Assembly: GCA_050246915.1 (NCBI GenBank) | Contig: JBFWVD010000010.1 | Coordinates: forward strand, 1-64,000 | From: JBFWVD01 sp050246915 | GTDB taxonomy: Bacteria > Actinomycetota > Acidimicrobiia > Acidimicrobiales > Ilumatobacteraceae | Direction: 5' to 3' | DNA length: 64,000 nucleotides | Shown here: positions 51,290-59,676 of the stretch, in pieces | Layout: each line of letters starts with the position of its first letter | Position numbering within the stretch: position 1 is the first letter of the stretch | Notes under the pieces: model-generated | Seen by the model: only the letters and a program-made list of their open reading frames with translations | Database searches by the model: none | What the model was told of the DNA's origin: nothing | Position numbers and translations under genes: made by a program

Positions 51290-51333
51290 TGAGACACTTT
51301 GCTCCATAGATGGCCGCGGGTCAACCTGTCTCA
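51290..51333. promoter_or_regulatory. Possible TetR operator half-sites between P450 and regulator genes
   Basis: Inverted pair TGAGACA (51290-51296) and TGTCTCA (51327-51333) separated by 30 bases in the 116-base divergent promoter. The spacing is wide for a single TetR dimer; two weak sites or chance are alternatives. Confidence 0.3.
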
Positions 51334-51347
51334 TACCATCGGGGCCG

Positions 51348-51953
51348 ATGAGTGATGCGGTGAATGTCGATCCCCGAGTGACGCGGACCCGCCAGGCGGT
51401 CGTCGCCGCCGTCGCCGAACTCTTGGCCGAGGAAGGGCCTTCGGCCATTACCCATCAACGCGTGGCGGAACGCGCTGGTGTAGGTCGAGCCACGTTGTAC
51501 CGGCACTGGCCGCAACCGCTCGATCTGTTGTTCGACACGCTGGCCGAGGTCGATGAGCCGTTCCTCCACCATGGTGACGGCCCGTTCCGGCCGTGGCTGC
51601 TTCGGGAGCTTCGGCGAGCGGCCGAAGCAATGGATCATCCGGTGTCGGCACAGTTGGTGTCGGTGCTCATCTCGAACCTCGCCATCGACGGTGGCGTCGG
51701 CGAGTTCCGCGACCGACTCCTCGACAAGTCCATCGCTCCATTGGCCGAAGCGATCCAGCGGGCTTCAGCGAGCGGTGAACTGAGAGCTGCGCCTGATCCC
51801 GTGGAGCTGTTCTCGGTGCTCATCGGGCCGATCATGTTGCGACGTTTCGTGCAGGGACTTGCAGTGCCGCGATCGTTCATCGAGCGTTTGGTCGACCGAG
51901 AGCTGGCGCCGTATGTAGCCCAGGATTCGAAACGAGCCCGAGTCAGTCGGTGA
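51348..51953 (+). CDS. TetR family regulator
   Basis: 201 residues from ATG 51348. N-terminal HTH with RQAVVAAVAELLAEEGPSAITHQRVAERAGVGRATLYRHW (two stretches, ~15-55) is typical TetR/AcrR. The ligand domain has no assigned specificity. It diverges from the P450 gene and is the obvious candidate for its control (inference from position). The 3' end overlaps the converging SnoaL-like gene by 11 bases. Confidence 0.9.
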   Translation: MSDAVNVDPRVTRTRQAVVAAVAELLAEEGPSAITHQRVAERAGVGRATLYRHWPQPLDLLFDTLAEVDEPFLHHGDGPFRPWLLRELRRAAEAMDHPVSAQLVSVLISNLAIDGGVGEFRDRLLDKSIAPLAEAIQRASASGELRAAPDPVELFSVLIGPIMLRRFVQGLAVPRSFIERLVDRELAPYVAQDSKRARVSR

Positions 51954-52407
51954 TCGGGTCGACCCGGATGCGGGTCAACAACAGCGAGCTGATCCGCCAG
52001 AGGCCGTCGGCTTCCTTGCGGTAGGTCTCGTGATAGTGGCCGTAGCCGCGGATCGACGGAAACGACGACCCTGGCGGTGACGTCACGTAGTCGGTCATGG
52101 CCCAGATCCCCGTCGCCGTCGTCGCGCTGGTGAGGGTCAACTCAGGCATGAAACCCTGGTGCACGCTGACGACGTCCCGCATGGTCTTGGACACTCCACG
52201 CACGATGCGGTCCCTGCCCACTATGCGCTTCGCATCATCGGGGAAGTACTGCGCCCAGCAATCCTCGGTGAACACATCCGCCCACTCATCCCACTGCTTG
52301 AGGTCCATCAGGCGGAAATAGCGGGCCTTCAGAACGCGCAGCGCTTCGAGTTCCCCGGCGACGACCTCGGCATCGATGAGTGCAGCGTGCTCGTCGTCAT
52401 TGGTCAT
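51943..52407 (-). CDS. SnoaL/NTF2-like protein
   Basis: 154 residues from ATG 52407. Cone-shaped NTF2 fold inferred from VLKARYFRLMDLKQWDEWADVF, WAMTDYVTSPPG and YGHYHETYRKEADGLWRISSL. Such small proteins act as isomerases, dehydratases or cyclases on hydrophobic ketones, or have no enzymatic role. It lies beside the P450 and quinone reductase genes, which fits metabolism of a ketone or polycyclic substrate. Confidence 0.8.
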   Translation of the reverse strand: MTNDDEHAALIDAEVVAGELEALRVLKARYFRLMDLKQWDEWADVFTEDCWAQYFPDDAKRIVGRDRIVRGVSKTMRDVVSVHQGFMPELTLTSATTATGIWAMTDYVTSPPGSSFPSIRGYGHYHETYRKEADGLWRISSLLLTRIRVDPITD

Positions 52408-52498
52408 GTTTCGTCCCCCGAACTGATGTCCAACGCGACCGTAGCGTGTGACACTGGCATGGTCCGTGGGGGACGAGTTGCGCAAAAGGGAGCACGCG

Positions 52499-52909
52499 AT
52501 GGGGTCGATCGAGCAGAACAAGGAACTGGTCCGTCTTTTCATGGACCTGCTGAGCAGCGGCGAGGTCGATGAGGCGTTCACGTACCTGGCCGACGACGCG
52601 GAGTGGTTCAGCCTCTCGAGCCGGACGTTCAATTCCAAGGCGGTCATCCGGTCGAGGCTCCAGCATGTCTACGACAACATGCTGCGGGGACCGATCGTGC
52701 AGACCATCATCGCTATGACCGCTGAGGACGATCGGGTCGCGGTGCAGAGCGAAGGTCGCGCTGAGACCGTCACCGGTGTGCGCTACGACAACCTGTACCA
52801 CTTCTTGTTCCAGATCAGCGGCGACAGGATCGGCCGGCTCTGGGAGTACACCGACACGAAGCTGTCCCATGAGGTACTGGTGGCCCCGGCAGCCGGGGCG
52901 TTGGGCTAG
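52499..52909 (+). CDS. SnoaL/NTF2-like protein, second copy
   Basis: 136 residues from ATG 52499. NTF2-like pattern EQNKELVRLFMDLLSSGEVDEAFTYLADDAEWF ... YDNLYHFLFQISGDRIGRLWEYTDT, the ketosteroid-isomerase-like layout where the buried pocket is lined by Asp and Tyr. It is divergent from the first copy by 91 bases and unlike it in sequence. The last 4 bases overlap the converging quinone reductase stop. Confidence 0.8.
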   Translation: MGSIEQNKELVRLFMDLLSSGEVDEAFTYLADDAEWFSLSSRTFNSKAVIRSRLQHVYDNMLRGPIVQTIIAMTAEDDRVAVQSEGRAETVTGVRYDNLYHFLFQISGDRIGRLWEYTDTKLSHEVLVAPAAGALG

Positions 52910-53886
52910 TCCTTCACCTGCACCACGACGCGGCCGAGTGCTTTGCGATCGGCGAGGACGCGCATGGCCTCACTTGCCCGTTCCAATGGGAACACCGCCG
53001 AGACGTGGGGCTTCAGCTTGCCGGCGCTCCACCAGGCCATCAGCTCCTCGATGTTGCGCTGATGGCGTGCCGGTTCGCGGGCCACGAACGCGCCCCAGAA
53101 CACGCCGACGATCTGGCATTCCTTGAGCAGTACCAGGTTGAGTGGAATGCGGGGGATCGTGCCGGCTGCGAAACCAATGACGAGGAAACGTCCGTTGACG
53201 GCCATCGAACGTAGCGCCGGTTCCGCGTAGTCGCCCCCGACCGCGTCGTAGACGACGTCGGCACCGTGGCCGCCGGTGAGATCCTTGATACGGGTCTTGA
53301 GGTCTTCGGTCGCGTAGTTGATGGTCATCTCCGCGCCGTGCTTGCGACACAAGGCCAGCTTGTCCTCGGTGGAGGCCACCGCGATGACACGAGCGCCCAT
53401 GACGGCACCGAGCTCGACCGCCGCGAGCCCAACACCTCCGGCAGCGCCGAGCACCACCAGGAACTCACCGGGCCTGATGTCGGCCCGGTCGCGCAACGCA
53501 TGTTGGGAGGTGCCGTGCCCGTACATGAACCCACAAGCGTGCACCATGTCGATGTCGGACGGGATGGGCACACACACGTTGGCCGCGATCGCCGTCTTGT
53601 CGGCGAGACCACCATCGGCCAGTGCCGCGAACACCCGGTCGCCGACCTTCAGGGTCGACACGCCCGCACCGACAGCACTGATGACGCCAGCCACCTCGGA
53701 GCCCGGCGTGAACGGCAATGCGGGCTTTCGCTGATAGAGGTTCTGGATCGTCAGCACATCGGGGAAGTTCACCGCACACGCATGCACGTCGACGAGGACT
53801 TCACCGGGGCCGGCGGTGGGCTCGGGCACATCGGCCAGCACGAGTGACTCCGGCGGGCCCCAGGCGTGGCATTGGATCGCTCTCAT
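52906..53886 (-). CDS. NADPH:quinone oxidoreductase-like MDR enzyme
   Basis: 326 residues, medium-chain dehydrogenase/reductase fold without zinc ligands. VLVDVHACAVNFPDVLTIQNLYQ, FTPGSEVAGVISAVGAGVSTLKVGDRV, the nucleotide-binding VLGAAGGVGLAAVELG and DVVYDAVGGDYAEPALR identify the quinone oxidoreductase/zeta-crystallin group. It reduces quinones or enones with NADPH. Placed between SnoaL-like and acyl-CoA dehydrogenase genes, it may act in the same catabolic route. Confidence 0.9.
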   Translation of the reverse strand: MRAIQCHAWGPPESLVLADVPEPTAGPGEVLVDVHACAVNFPDVLTIQNLYQRKPALPFTPGSEVAGVISAVGAGVSTLKVGDRVFAALADGGLADKTAIAANVCVPIPSDIDMVHACGFMYGHGTSQHALRDRADIRPGEFLVVLGAAGGVGLAAVELGAVMGARVIAVASTEDKLALCRKHGAEMTINYATEDLKTRIKDLTGGHGADVVYDAVGGDYAEPALRSMAVNGRFLVIGFAAGTIPRIPLNLVLLKECQIVGVFWGAFVAREPARHQRNIEELMAWWSAGKLKPHVSAVFPLERASEAMRVLADRKALGRVVVQVKD

Positions 53887-53909
53887 GTCTGGGACCGTAG
53901 CCGGGGAGC

Positions 53910-55082
53910 TCAGCGTGGGAGGCCGAGGACTCGATCGCCGATGATGTTGTGCTGGATCTGATCGCTCCCGCCGTAGATGGTCTCCGACCTCGACACCAGG
54001 AACGACCGCTGGAACTTGTCGAGCTCGTAGTCAGGCCCGGTGAGCATCGACTCGATCCCGATCAACTGCATCTTCAGCTCCCCGATGCGCTGATGCCAGT
54101 GCGATGCGTACAGCTTGCCGATGGACGCGACGGGCCCGGGCTCGCGCTTGTCGAGCAACGCCGACAGCAGACGTTCGTTGTTCATGCGCAACACGCCCAG
54201 CTCGACATAGGCGCGGGCCACCGCATCTCGATTCACCTTGTTCTCGAGCACGCCGGTGGGCTTGACCCGTTTCACCAGATCATCGAGTTCCTGCTCGAAG
54301 CGGATCTGGTACGGGAGGAGCGTGGTGCCGCGCTCGACGCCGAGCGCGCCTTGGGCCACCTTCCAACCTTCGTTGACCGGTCCCATGACCAGATCGGCGC
54401 GGGTCTCCGCGTTGTCGAAGAAGCACTCGCACAACTCGATGCCGCCGGCCATGTTGCGGATGGTGCGGATCTCGACACCGGGTTGATCGACCGGGACGAG
54501 CAGCAGCGACAGACCACGATGCTTTGCCTTTTCGTCGATCGGTGTGGTGCGACAGATCACGTACAACCAGTGGGCCACGTGCGCCGAGCTGGTCCAGATC
54601 TTCTGGCCGTTGATGATCCACTTGTCCCCGTCGAGCTCGGCCTTGGTTCGCAGGCCGGCCAGATCGGACCCGGCGTTGGGTTCGCTGAACCCCTGCCCCC
54701 ACAGCTCTTCGACCCCGATGATGGGTGGGATGAACCGCAGCTTCTGCTCCTCGGTGCCGAACATGAGCAGCGCAGGTCCGAATAGATCGACCGAGTTTAT
54801 GGTGGCGATGTAGGGCGCCCGAGCATTGGCCAACTCGACGTGGAACGTGATCTCCTCGTTCAACGTGGCCGGTCGCCCGCCGTACTCCGTCGGCCAACCC
54901 AGCCCGAGCCATCCATCCTTGGACAACTCCTTGTCCCAGGCCAGTCGGAGATCCCAGCCATAGTCGTCGCACGGGCCGCCCTGGCCGTTGAAGTCCTTGA
55001 ACTCGCCGACCAAGTGATCGGCCAACCAGTCGCGGAGCTCGTCGCGAAATGCCAGTTCCGATTCGGTCAGCTGCAGTTCCAC
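53910..55082 (-). CDS. Acyl-CoA dehydrogenase (FadE type)
   Basis: 390 residues from the GTG at 55082, whose product starts MELQLTESELAFRDELRDW like its relatives; an ATG at 55139 would add 19 non-conserved residues. WGQGFSEPNAGSDLAGLRTKA (two halves), WTSSAHVAHWLYVICRT, putative catalytic Glu in LGVERGTTLL, and C-terminal GGSDQIQHNIIGDRVLGLPR. It desaturates an acyl-CoA; substrate unknown. It lies 24 bases upstream of the quinone reductase gene on the same strand, so the two are likely co-transcribed. Confidence 0.92.
   Translation of the reverse strand: MELQLTESELAFRDELRDWLADHLVGEFKDFNGQGGPCDDYGWDLRLAWDKELSKDGWLGLGWPTEYGGRPATLNEEITFHVELANARAPYIATINSVDLFGPALLMFGTEEQKLRFIPPIIGVEELWGQGFSEPNAGSDLAGLRTKAELDGDKWIINGQKIWTSSAHVAHWLYVICRTTPIDEKAKHRGLSLLLVPVDQPGVEIRTIRNMAGGIELCECFFDNAETRADLVMGPVNEGWKVAQGALGVERGTTLLPYQIRFEQELDDLVKRVKPTGVLENKVNRDAVARAYVELGVLRMNNERLLSALLDKREPGPVASIGKLYASHWHQRIGELKMQLIGIESMLTGPDYELDKFQRSFLVSRSETIYGGSDQIQHNIIGDRVLGLPR
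54362..54377 (-). repeat. Dispersed 16-bp motif, copy 20
   Basis: Minus-strand reading GTCAAC-GAAG-GTTGGA in the acyl-CoA dehydrogenase gene (codons V-N-E-G-W). A weaker member because the outer base is A. Confidence 0.45.
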
Positions 55083-55203
55083 GGCATCCGAATCTACGCA
55101 GTCCGATCGTTCCGGATGTGATCGAACGGGCCTGGGCATGCGCTATTGGACGGCGTACAGTCGTGGTGGGCGCTGGGATGCTGGAAGGGGTCGTCGGCGA
55201 AAG

Positions 55204-56769
55204 ATGACGGGAAAGCAACCGACGGATGCGATGCCGGGTACGTCTGCACCTCGCGCCCCGATGACCTCCCAGATCCGCATCACATTGATCGTCGGCATGT
55301 GCGCCGTCTTCTTGGCCGGCTTGGACCAGACGATCGTGTCGACCGCGCAGCCGACCATCGCCGGTGAGTTGGGCGGCATCGGGAAGATCTCGTGGATCTT
55401 CACCGCTTACATGCTCACCACCGCCATCGCCACGCCCGTGTTGGCCAAGCTGTCGGACATCTACTCACGGCGGCTCATGATGCAGGTGGGCATCTTCGTG
55501 TTCGTGATCGGGTCGGTGGCGTGCGGCGTGGCGCAGAGCATCGATCAACTCATCGTGGCGCGAGCGGTACAGGGCATTGGCGGTGGCGGCCTGTTCCCCA
55601 TCGCCATGGCCATGATCGGAGATCTCGTTGCACCGCGCGAGCGCGGCCGCTACGTGGCCTGGCTGATGGCGTCGTACACCACCGCTACCGTGCTCGGCCC
55701 GACGATCGGCGGTGGCATCGTCGACAGCGTCGGATGGCGCTGGGCTTTCCTGGTGAACCTGCCCCTCGGAGCGATCGCCCTCGTCATGGCTCAGCGAGCA
55801 CCCGCCGGTGTTCGAGCAGCCGGATCCCGTCGCTTCGACGGCATGGGCCTCGCAATGCTCGCGGTGTGCACCACGACGATGCTGCTGGCGCTGCAATGGG
55901 GAGGCCGTCAGCACAGTTGGGGCTCGGTGACCATCGTGGGCCTGTTCACGACTTCGGTGGTGTCGCTCGTCGTGTTGTTGCTGTGGGAGTCGCGAACACC
56001 GGAGGCGATCTTGCCCCCGCGCCTGTTCCGCTCCGGTTTGTTCAGTTCGATGATGGTGGTGTCGGTTGGTGCTGGAGCGCTGCTCGGCCCGGCCTCGTTG
56101 CTGTTCCCGATCTTCCTGCAGTTCGCGGCCGGTCGATCTGCGACGAACTCGGGCATCTTGATGTTGCCGGTCTCGATCGGGACGCTGATCGGATCGACGA
56201 TTGCCGGACGCTACATAGCGTCGACGGGCAACTATCGCGGCCTCGCTCGGATCGGCTTCGGTGCTGGTGTCGGCGCGCTGATCTTCCTTTCCATGATGAG
56301 CACTGGCATCAACACCGTCGTGTTGACCGCGCTGATGCTCGTCTATGGCATCGCCATCTCGTTCGGCGGGACGGTGGCATCCACGGTGTCGCAGAGCGCG
56401 GTGGCGCCCACCGATCTCGGTGTCGGCAACGGGGTGAACCTGTTCATCCGCACCTTGAGCGCGTCGTTGTCCGTTGCGATGTCGGGAGCCTTCTTCGACT
56501 CGCGTCTCGGAAGCGAGCTCGATCGGCGCGTGCCACCAGAGACCTTGGCGACGCTCGGCGACGCGCGCTCACTGGTGCAGACACCCGACGACGTACGTGC
56601 CCTCGAGCCCACCGTGTCGCGCGCGGTCATCGAGTCGATCGCCAGCGGTGTGCGGTTCGCGTTCTTGTTGTTGATCCCCGCCGCGGCCGCAGCGTTCGTC
56701 ACTGTGATGGTCGTGCGGGCGCATCCGTTGCGCGACCGGGCACCAGGTGCGGATCCGGTCGAGGTGTGA
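55204..56769 (+). CDS. DHA2-family drug efflux MFS transporter (EmrB/QacA type)
   Basis: 521 residues, 14 predicted helices. Motif D1-like LAGLDQTIVSTAQPTIAGELGG (~40), motif A region ATPVLAKLSDIYSRRLMM, motif B LIVARAVQGIGGGGLFPIAM and motif C VLGPTIGGGIVDSVGWRW are all present and mark 14-helix proton-driven exporters. ATG 55204 follows GGGGTCGTCGGCGAAAG; it is the first start with MFS-like sequence. Exported compound unknown; likely hydrophobic cations or drugs. It diverges from the acyl-CoA dehydrogenase gene. Confidence 0.92.
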   Translation: MTGKQPTDAMPGTSAPRAPMTSQIRITLIVGMCAVFLAGLDQTIVSTAQPTIAGELGGIGKISWIFTAYMLTTAIATPVLAKLSDIYSRRLMMQVGIFVFVIGSVACGVAQSIDQLIVARAVQGIGGGGLFPIAMAMIGDLVAPRERGRYVAWLMASYTTATVLGPTIGGGIVDSVGWRWAFLVNLPLGAIALVMAQRAPAGVRAAGSRRFDGMGLAMLAVCTTTMLLALQWGGRQHSWGSVTIVGLFTTSVVSLVVLLLWESRTPEAILPPRLFRSGLFSSMMVVSVGAGALLGPASLLFPIFLQFAAGRSATNSGILMLPVSIGTLIGSTIAGRYIASTGNYRGLARIGFGAGVGALIFLSMMSTGINTVVLTALMLVYGIAISFGGTVASTVSQSAVAPTDLGVGNGVNLFIRTLSASLSVAMSGAFFDSRLGSELDRRVPPETLATLGDARSLVQTPDDVRALEPTVSRAVIESIASGVRFAFLLLIPAAAAAFVTVMVVRAHPLRDRAPGADPVEV

Positions 56770-56796
56770 GCCAGTGCGCGAGCCTGGGCGACGGGC

Positions 56797-57636
56797 TCAG
56801 CCGACGAGGATCGATTGCGCCATCGATGCGAACTGCTCGAGGGTCTGGGCGCTGAGCGACTCGACGTCGGATTCCTCGAGGTTCACGAGCTTGAGTGCCT
56901 GCGACAACTCCATGGTCGGCTCGCCGAAGCCCGCGTCGAGCGTATCGATGAGGGACTCAGCGGCGATCAGGACACGCGCCAGACGATTGGTCGGCGTCCC
57001 GTTGGCCAGATCGTGATGATGGTCGATGACGGCAGCGACCATGTCGTCGGGGAACTGCAGCGTTCGCAGCACCCGGCCGCTGACCTCGCCGTGGGTGACG
57101 CCGAACAGATCGGTCTCGATCTCGGCGCGTTGGGAGATGGTGAGGTCGACTCGTTGTTGCAGAGCTGTGTAGTCGTCCGCGTACACGCTCGACAGCAGAA
57201 GCAAACCGAGATCGTGCACCATGCCGGCCGAGAACGCCTCGCCGGCCGGCAGCCGCAGGCGCGTGGCGATCACCTGCTCAGCCGACGCGGTCATCAGCGA
57301 GTGGTTCCAGAAGCCTTCGGGTGTCGAGCCGGTGCTGGATCCTTGGCACACGGCGGCGGCGGCCAGTGAGCGCACGGCGGTGAAACCGACCTTGACAACG
57401 GCTTGCGTGGCGTCCGACGCAGTGTGTCCACCGCAGAACGGCGAGTTGGCGAGGCGCAGCAATCGGGCGAGCAACACGGGGTCCGACTCGATCAGCCGCC
57501 CCAGCTGCTTGGCGGACGTCTCCTCGTTCGACAGCTCGGTGAGTAGGCGCGTCAATACCGCGTTCTGCACCGGAAGTCGTGAGATCGCCCCATCGAGCAG
57601 CACAACTCGATCACGGGACGAGGAGGCTTTGATCAT
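56797..57636 (-). CDS. HDOD domain protein
   Basis: 279 residues. HDOD fold over ~10-210: LLTELSNEETSAKQLGRLIESDPVLLARLLRLANSPF and GMVHDLGLLLLSS. HDOD proteins are signal-output domains linked to two-component and cyclic nucleotide signalling; the usual catalytic HD pair is largely absent here, so it is probably a protein-interaction module. It may relate to c-di-GMP signalling with the cyclase at 46158, but nothing in the sequence shows this. Confidence 0.85.
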   Translation of the reverse strand: MIKASSSRDRVVLLDGAISRLPVQNAVLTRLLTELSNEETSAKQLGRLIESDPVLLARLLRLANSPFCGGHTASDATQAVVKVGFTAVRSLAAAAVCQGSSTGSTPEGFWNHSLMTASAEQVIATRLRLPAGEAFSAGMVHDLGLLLLSSVYADDYTALQQRVDLTISQRAEIETDLFGVTHGEVSGRVLRTLQFPDDMVAAVIDHHHDLANGTPTNRLARVLIAAESLIDTLDAGFGEPTMELSQALKLVNLEESDVESLSAQTLEQFASMAQSILVG

Positions 57637-57765
57637 GTTCCGAACCCGAAGTCCTCTCCGGCGGCGGTGGTGCCGTCTCCGCAACATCGGACGCTGGTCG
57701 CTCGGACTGAACCACAACGGGCCGGGAATCGTGGCGCGCGGTGTCCTTTGATGACATCTGTCCAG

Positions 57766-58203
57766 TCAGGGCGACGTAACGGGCTCGAGCCCGATCAGCT
57801 CTTGGAGCAGGACCCGAACCCGCCGATCGATCTCGTCGCGGATGGGTCGCACCGCGTCGACCCCCTGGCCGGCAGGATCATCGAGCGTCCAATCGAGGTA
57901 CCGCTTGCCCGGGTAGAGCGGACACGTGTCGCCACATCCCATGGTGATGACCACATCTGATGCCTCGACCGCAGCGTCACTCAGCTTCTTCGGGTGAGCA
58001 CCATTGGCATGCAGATCGATGCCGATCTCGGCCATGACCGCCACCACGGCCGGGTTCACCGTCTCGGCCGGCGCGGTCCCGGCCGAGCGGACCATGACCT
58101 TGTCCCCGCCGTGGTGAGCGAGCAGCGCAGCGGCCATCTGTGAACGACCGGCGTTGTGCACGCAGACGAACAGGACTTCGGGGCGTTTGGTATGAGCGGT
58201 CAC
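57766..58203 (-). CDS. arsC: Arsenate reductase (LMW-phosphatase type)
   Basis: 145 residues from GTG 58203, overlapping the aquaporin stop as GTGA. P-loop CVHNAGRSQ holds the nucleophilic Cys and Arg; the second redox segment MGCGDTCPLYPGKRYLDW has two cysteines. This form matches mycothiol-linked arsenate reductases of actinobacteria, which turn arsenate into arsenite. Third gene of the arsenic operon. Confidence 0.92.
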   Translation of the reverse strand: MTAHTKRPEVLFVCVHNAGRSQMAAALLAHHGGDKVMVRSAGTAPAETVNPAVVAVMAEIGIDLHANGAHPKKLSDAAVEASDVVITMGCGDTCPLYPGKRYLDWTLDDPAGQGVDAVRPIRDEIDRRVRVLLQELIGLEPVTSP

Positions 58204-58922
58204 GTGGACCCTCCCGGCGACGAAGGTTCGCCAATCGGTATCTCGGCTGCGCTGCTCGCAGCGCTCGGATAGAGGAAGCTGATGAGAGCGGAGGCGATGA
58301 CCGCGCCGAGGAGCTGCATGGCGATGAACATCGGAGCCGACGATGGTTCGATGCCGGCGAAGCTGTCCGACAACGTGCGGGCGATCGTGACCGCCGGATT
58401 GGCGAAGCTGGTCGAGGACGTGAACCAGTACGCACCGCCGATCCAGGAGCCGACGGCGAACGGCACCACTGATGCTCGCCCGGTGCGGACGCAGCCGTGG
58501 ATGACGAGCAGCAAGCCGATGGTGGCCACGGCCTCGGACAACCACAGCGCGCTCGAGGACCGTTCGTGGGTGGACCATTTGATGGCGGGGAGTTCGAACA
58601 TCACGTTCGCCAGGATGGTCCCGATGCAACCGCCGACGGTTTGCGCGGCGCTGTACAAGAGCACATCGCGAGTGGAGAGCGAACCGAGCAATCGGTCGAC
58701 GAGCGACACGACGGGGTTGAAGTGGGCACCGGAGACCGCGCCGAACATGAGGATGAGTCCGATGAGCGCACCTGCCGTTGCCGCCGCGTTCTCGAACAAC
58801 TGCAGTCCCACGTCGTCGGGCGAGAGCCGGCTGGCCATGATGCCCGAGCCGACCACGGCGATGATCAAGAACGCGGTGCCCATCGCCTCGGCCAGGAGCC
58901 GACGCGCGATATCGGGTGTCAT
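58200..58922 (-). CDS. aqpS: MIP-family aquaglyceroporin, probable arsenite channel
   Basis: 240 residues, six membrane helices. Two NPA-type boxes are visible, the first altered: HFNPVVSLVD (NPV) and FANPAVTIARTLSD (NPA). No arsenite pump gene is in the operon; as in rhizobial arsR-aqpS-arsC clusters, the channel is expected to release arsenite formed by the reductases. The ATG at 58922 overlaps the upstream stop (ATGA) and its own stop overlaps the arsC GTG. Confidence 0.87.
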   Translation of the reverse strand: MTPDIARRLLAEAMGTAFLIIAVVGSGIMASRLSPDDVGLQLFENAAATAGALIGLILMFGAVSGAHFNPVVSLVDRLLGSLSTRDVLLYSAAQTVGGCIGTILANVMFELPAIKWSTHERSSSALWLSEAVATIGLLLVIHGCVRTGRASVVPFAVGSWIGGAYWFTSSTSFANPAVTIARTLSDSFAGIEPSSAPMFIAMQLLGAVIASALISFLYPSAASSAAEIPIGEPSSPGGST

Positions 58923-59626
58923 GCTGCGGTCCCGGACGTACCCACCAGAGCGCTGATGCGATGGCGCAGTTCGACCATCGTGTCGTCGAAGGCGCGTCGG
59001 GTACCGTCCACCACCGGATCGGGAACCGACCAGTGGAGCCACGACGGATCAGCGTCGATGGCCTCGTGCGCCTGATCGCACACGGTGATCACGATCGATG
59101 GGATCTCGGCGATGTCGTCGATGGAGCGGGGCACCGCGCGTGACAGATCCAACCCGGCGCGACGAGCAGCGTCGAGAGCTTTGGGATGGACGACGGCCGC
59201 AGGTTCGGTGCCCGCCGACTCAGCCGGCGACTTGGTGATGGACCGCCACAAGACAGCGGCCAGTTGGCTGCGAGCGGAGTTGTGGGTGCAGATGAACAAC
59301 GCCCGGCCGACCGCCATCGGCTTGCCGGGAGTGAGCCCATCGAACGCTCCCGGGAGTAGATGCACGTACCGGCGTCGGCCGTCGCCGCTGGAGCGCGATC
59401 GCATGATCATGCCGACGGACTCGAGCACGTCGAGATGATGGGCCAGCAGGTTGGATTCGAGATCGAGCAGTTGGCGCAGCTCGAGGGGGGAGCGATCGGA
59501 CACCGCCAACTCGTCGATGAGGGCGAGGCGAACCCGATCGCCGAGAGCGGCGTGTTTGGCGGCGCGCTGGTCGATCCGCGGCACTGAGTGTTCGGCGGAG
59601 CGCGCCGACGTTCGGGATCCGCTCAT
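58919..59626 (-). CDS. ArsR repressor fused to an arsenate-reductase-like domain
   Basis: 235 residues. Residues ~15-90 are an ArsR/SmtB winged helix (ALGDRVRLALIDELAVSDRSPLELRQLL, then LLAHHLDVLESVG). Residues ~105-230 are a LMW-phosphatase/ArsC domain with the P-loop CTHNSARSQLA. The second Cys pair of the separate ArsC (MGCGDTC) is reduced to ITVCDQAHE, so the reductase cycle may differ or the domain may act as a sensor. Fusions of this order are known in actinobacteria. It starts 14 bases from a strong palindromic operator and leads the operon. Confidence 0.9.
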   Translation of the reverse strand: MSGSRTSARSAEHSVPRIDQRAAKHAALGDRVRLALIDELAVSDRSPLELRQLLDLESNLLAHHLDVLESVGMIMRSRSSGDGRRRYVHLLPGAFDGLTPGKPMAVGRALFICTHNSARSQLAAVLWRSITKSPAESAGTEPAAVVHPKALDAARRAGLDLSRAVPRSIDDIAEIPSIVITVCDQAHEAIDADPSWLHWSVPDPVVDGTRRAFDDTMVELRHRISALVGTSGTAA

Positions 59627-59640
59627 GACTCGAAATCTAT

Positions 59641-59664
59641 TGACTCAATGAAGCTTGAGTCAAT
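59641..59664. promoter_or_regulatory. Operator of the arsenic operon
   Basis: Perfect inverted repeat TTGACTCAA - TGAAGC - TTGAGTCAA located 15 bases before the ArsR-fusion ATG. Each arm is itself near-palindromic (TTGA-S-TCAA), so it can seat two ArsR dimers, consistent with autoregulation. Confidence 0.82.
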
Positions 59665-59676
59665 CGTGGCGAGATC

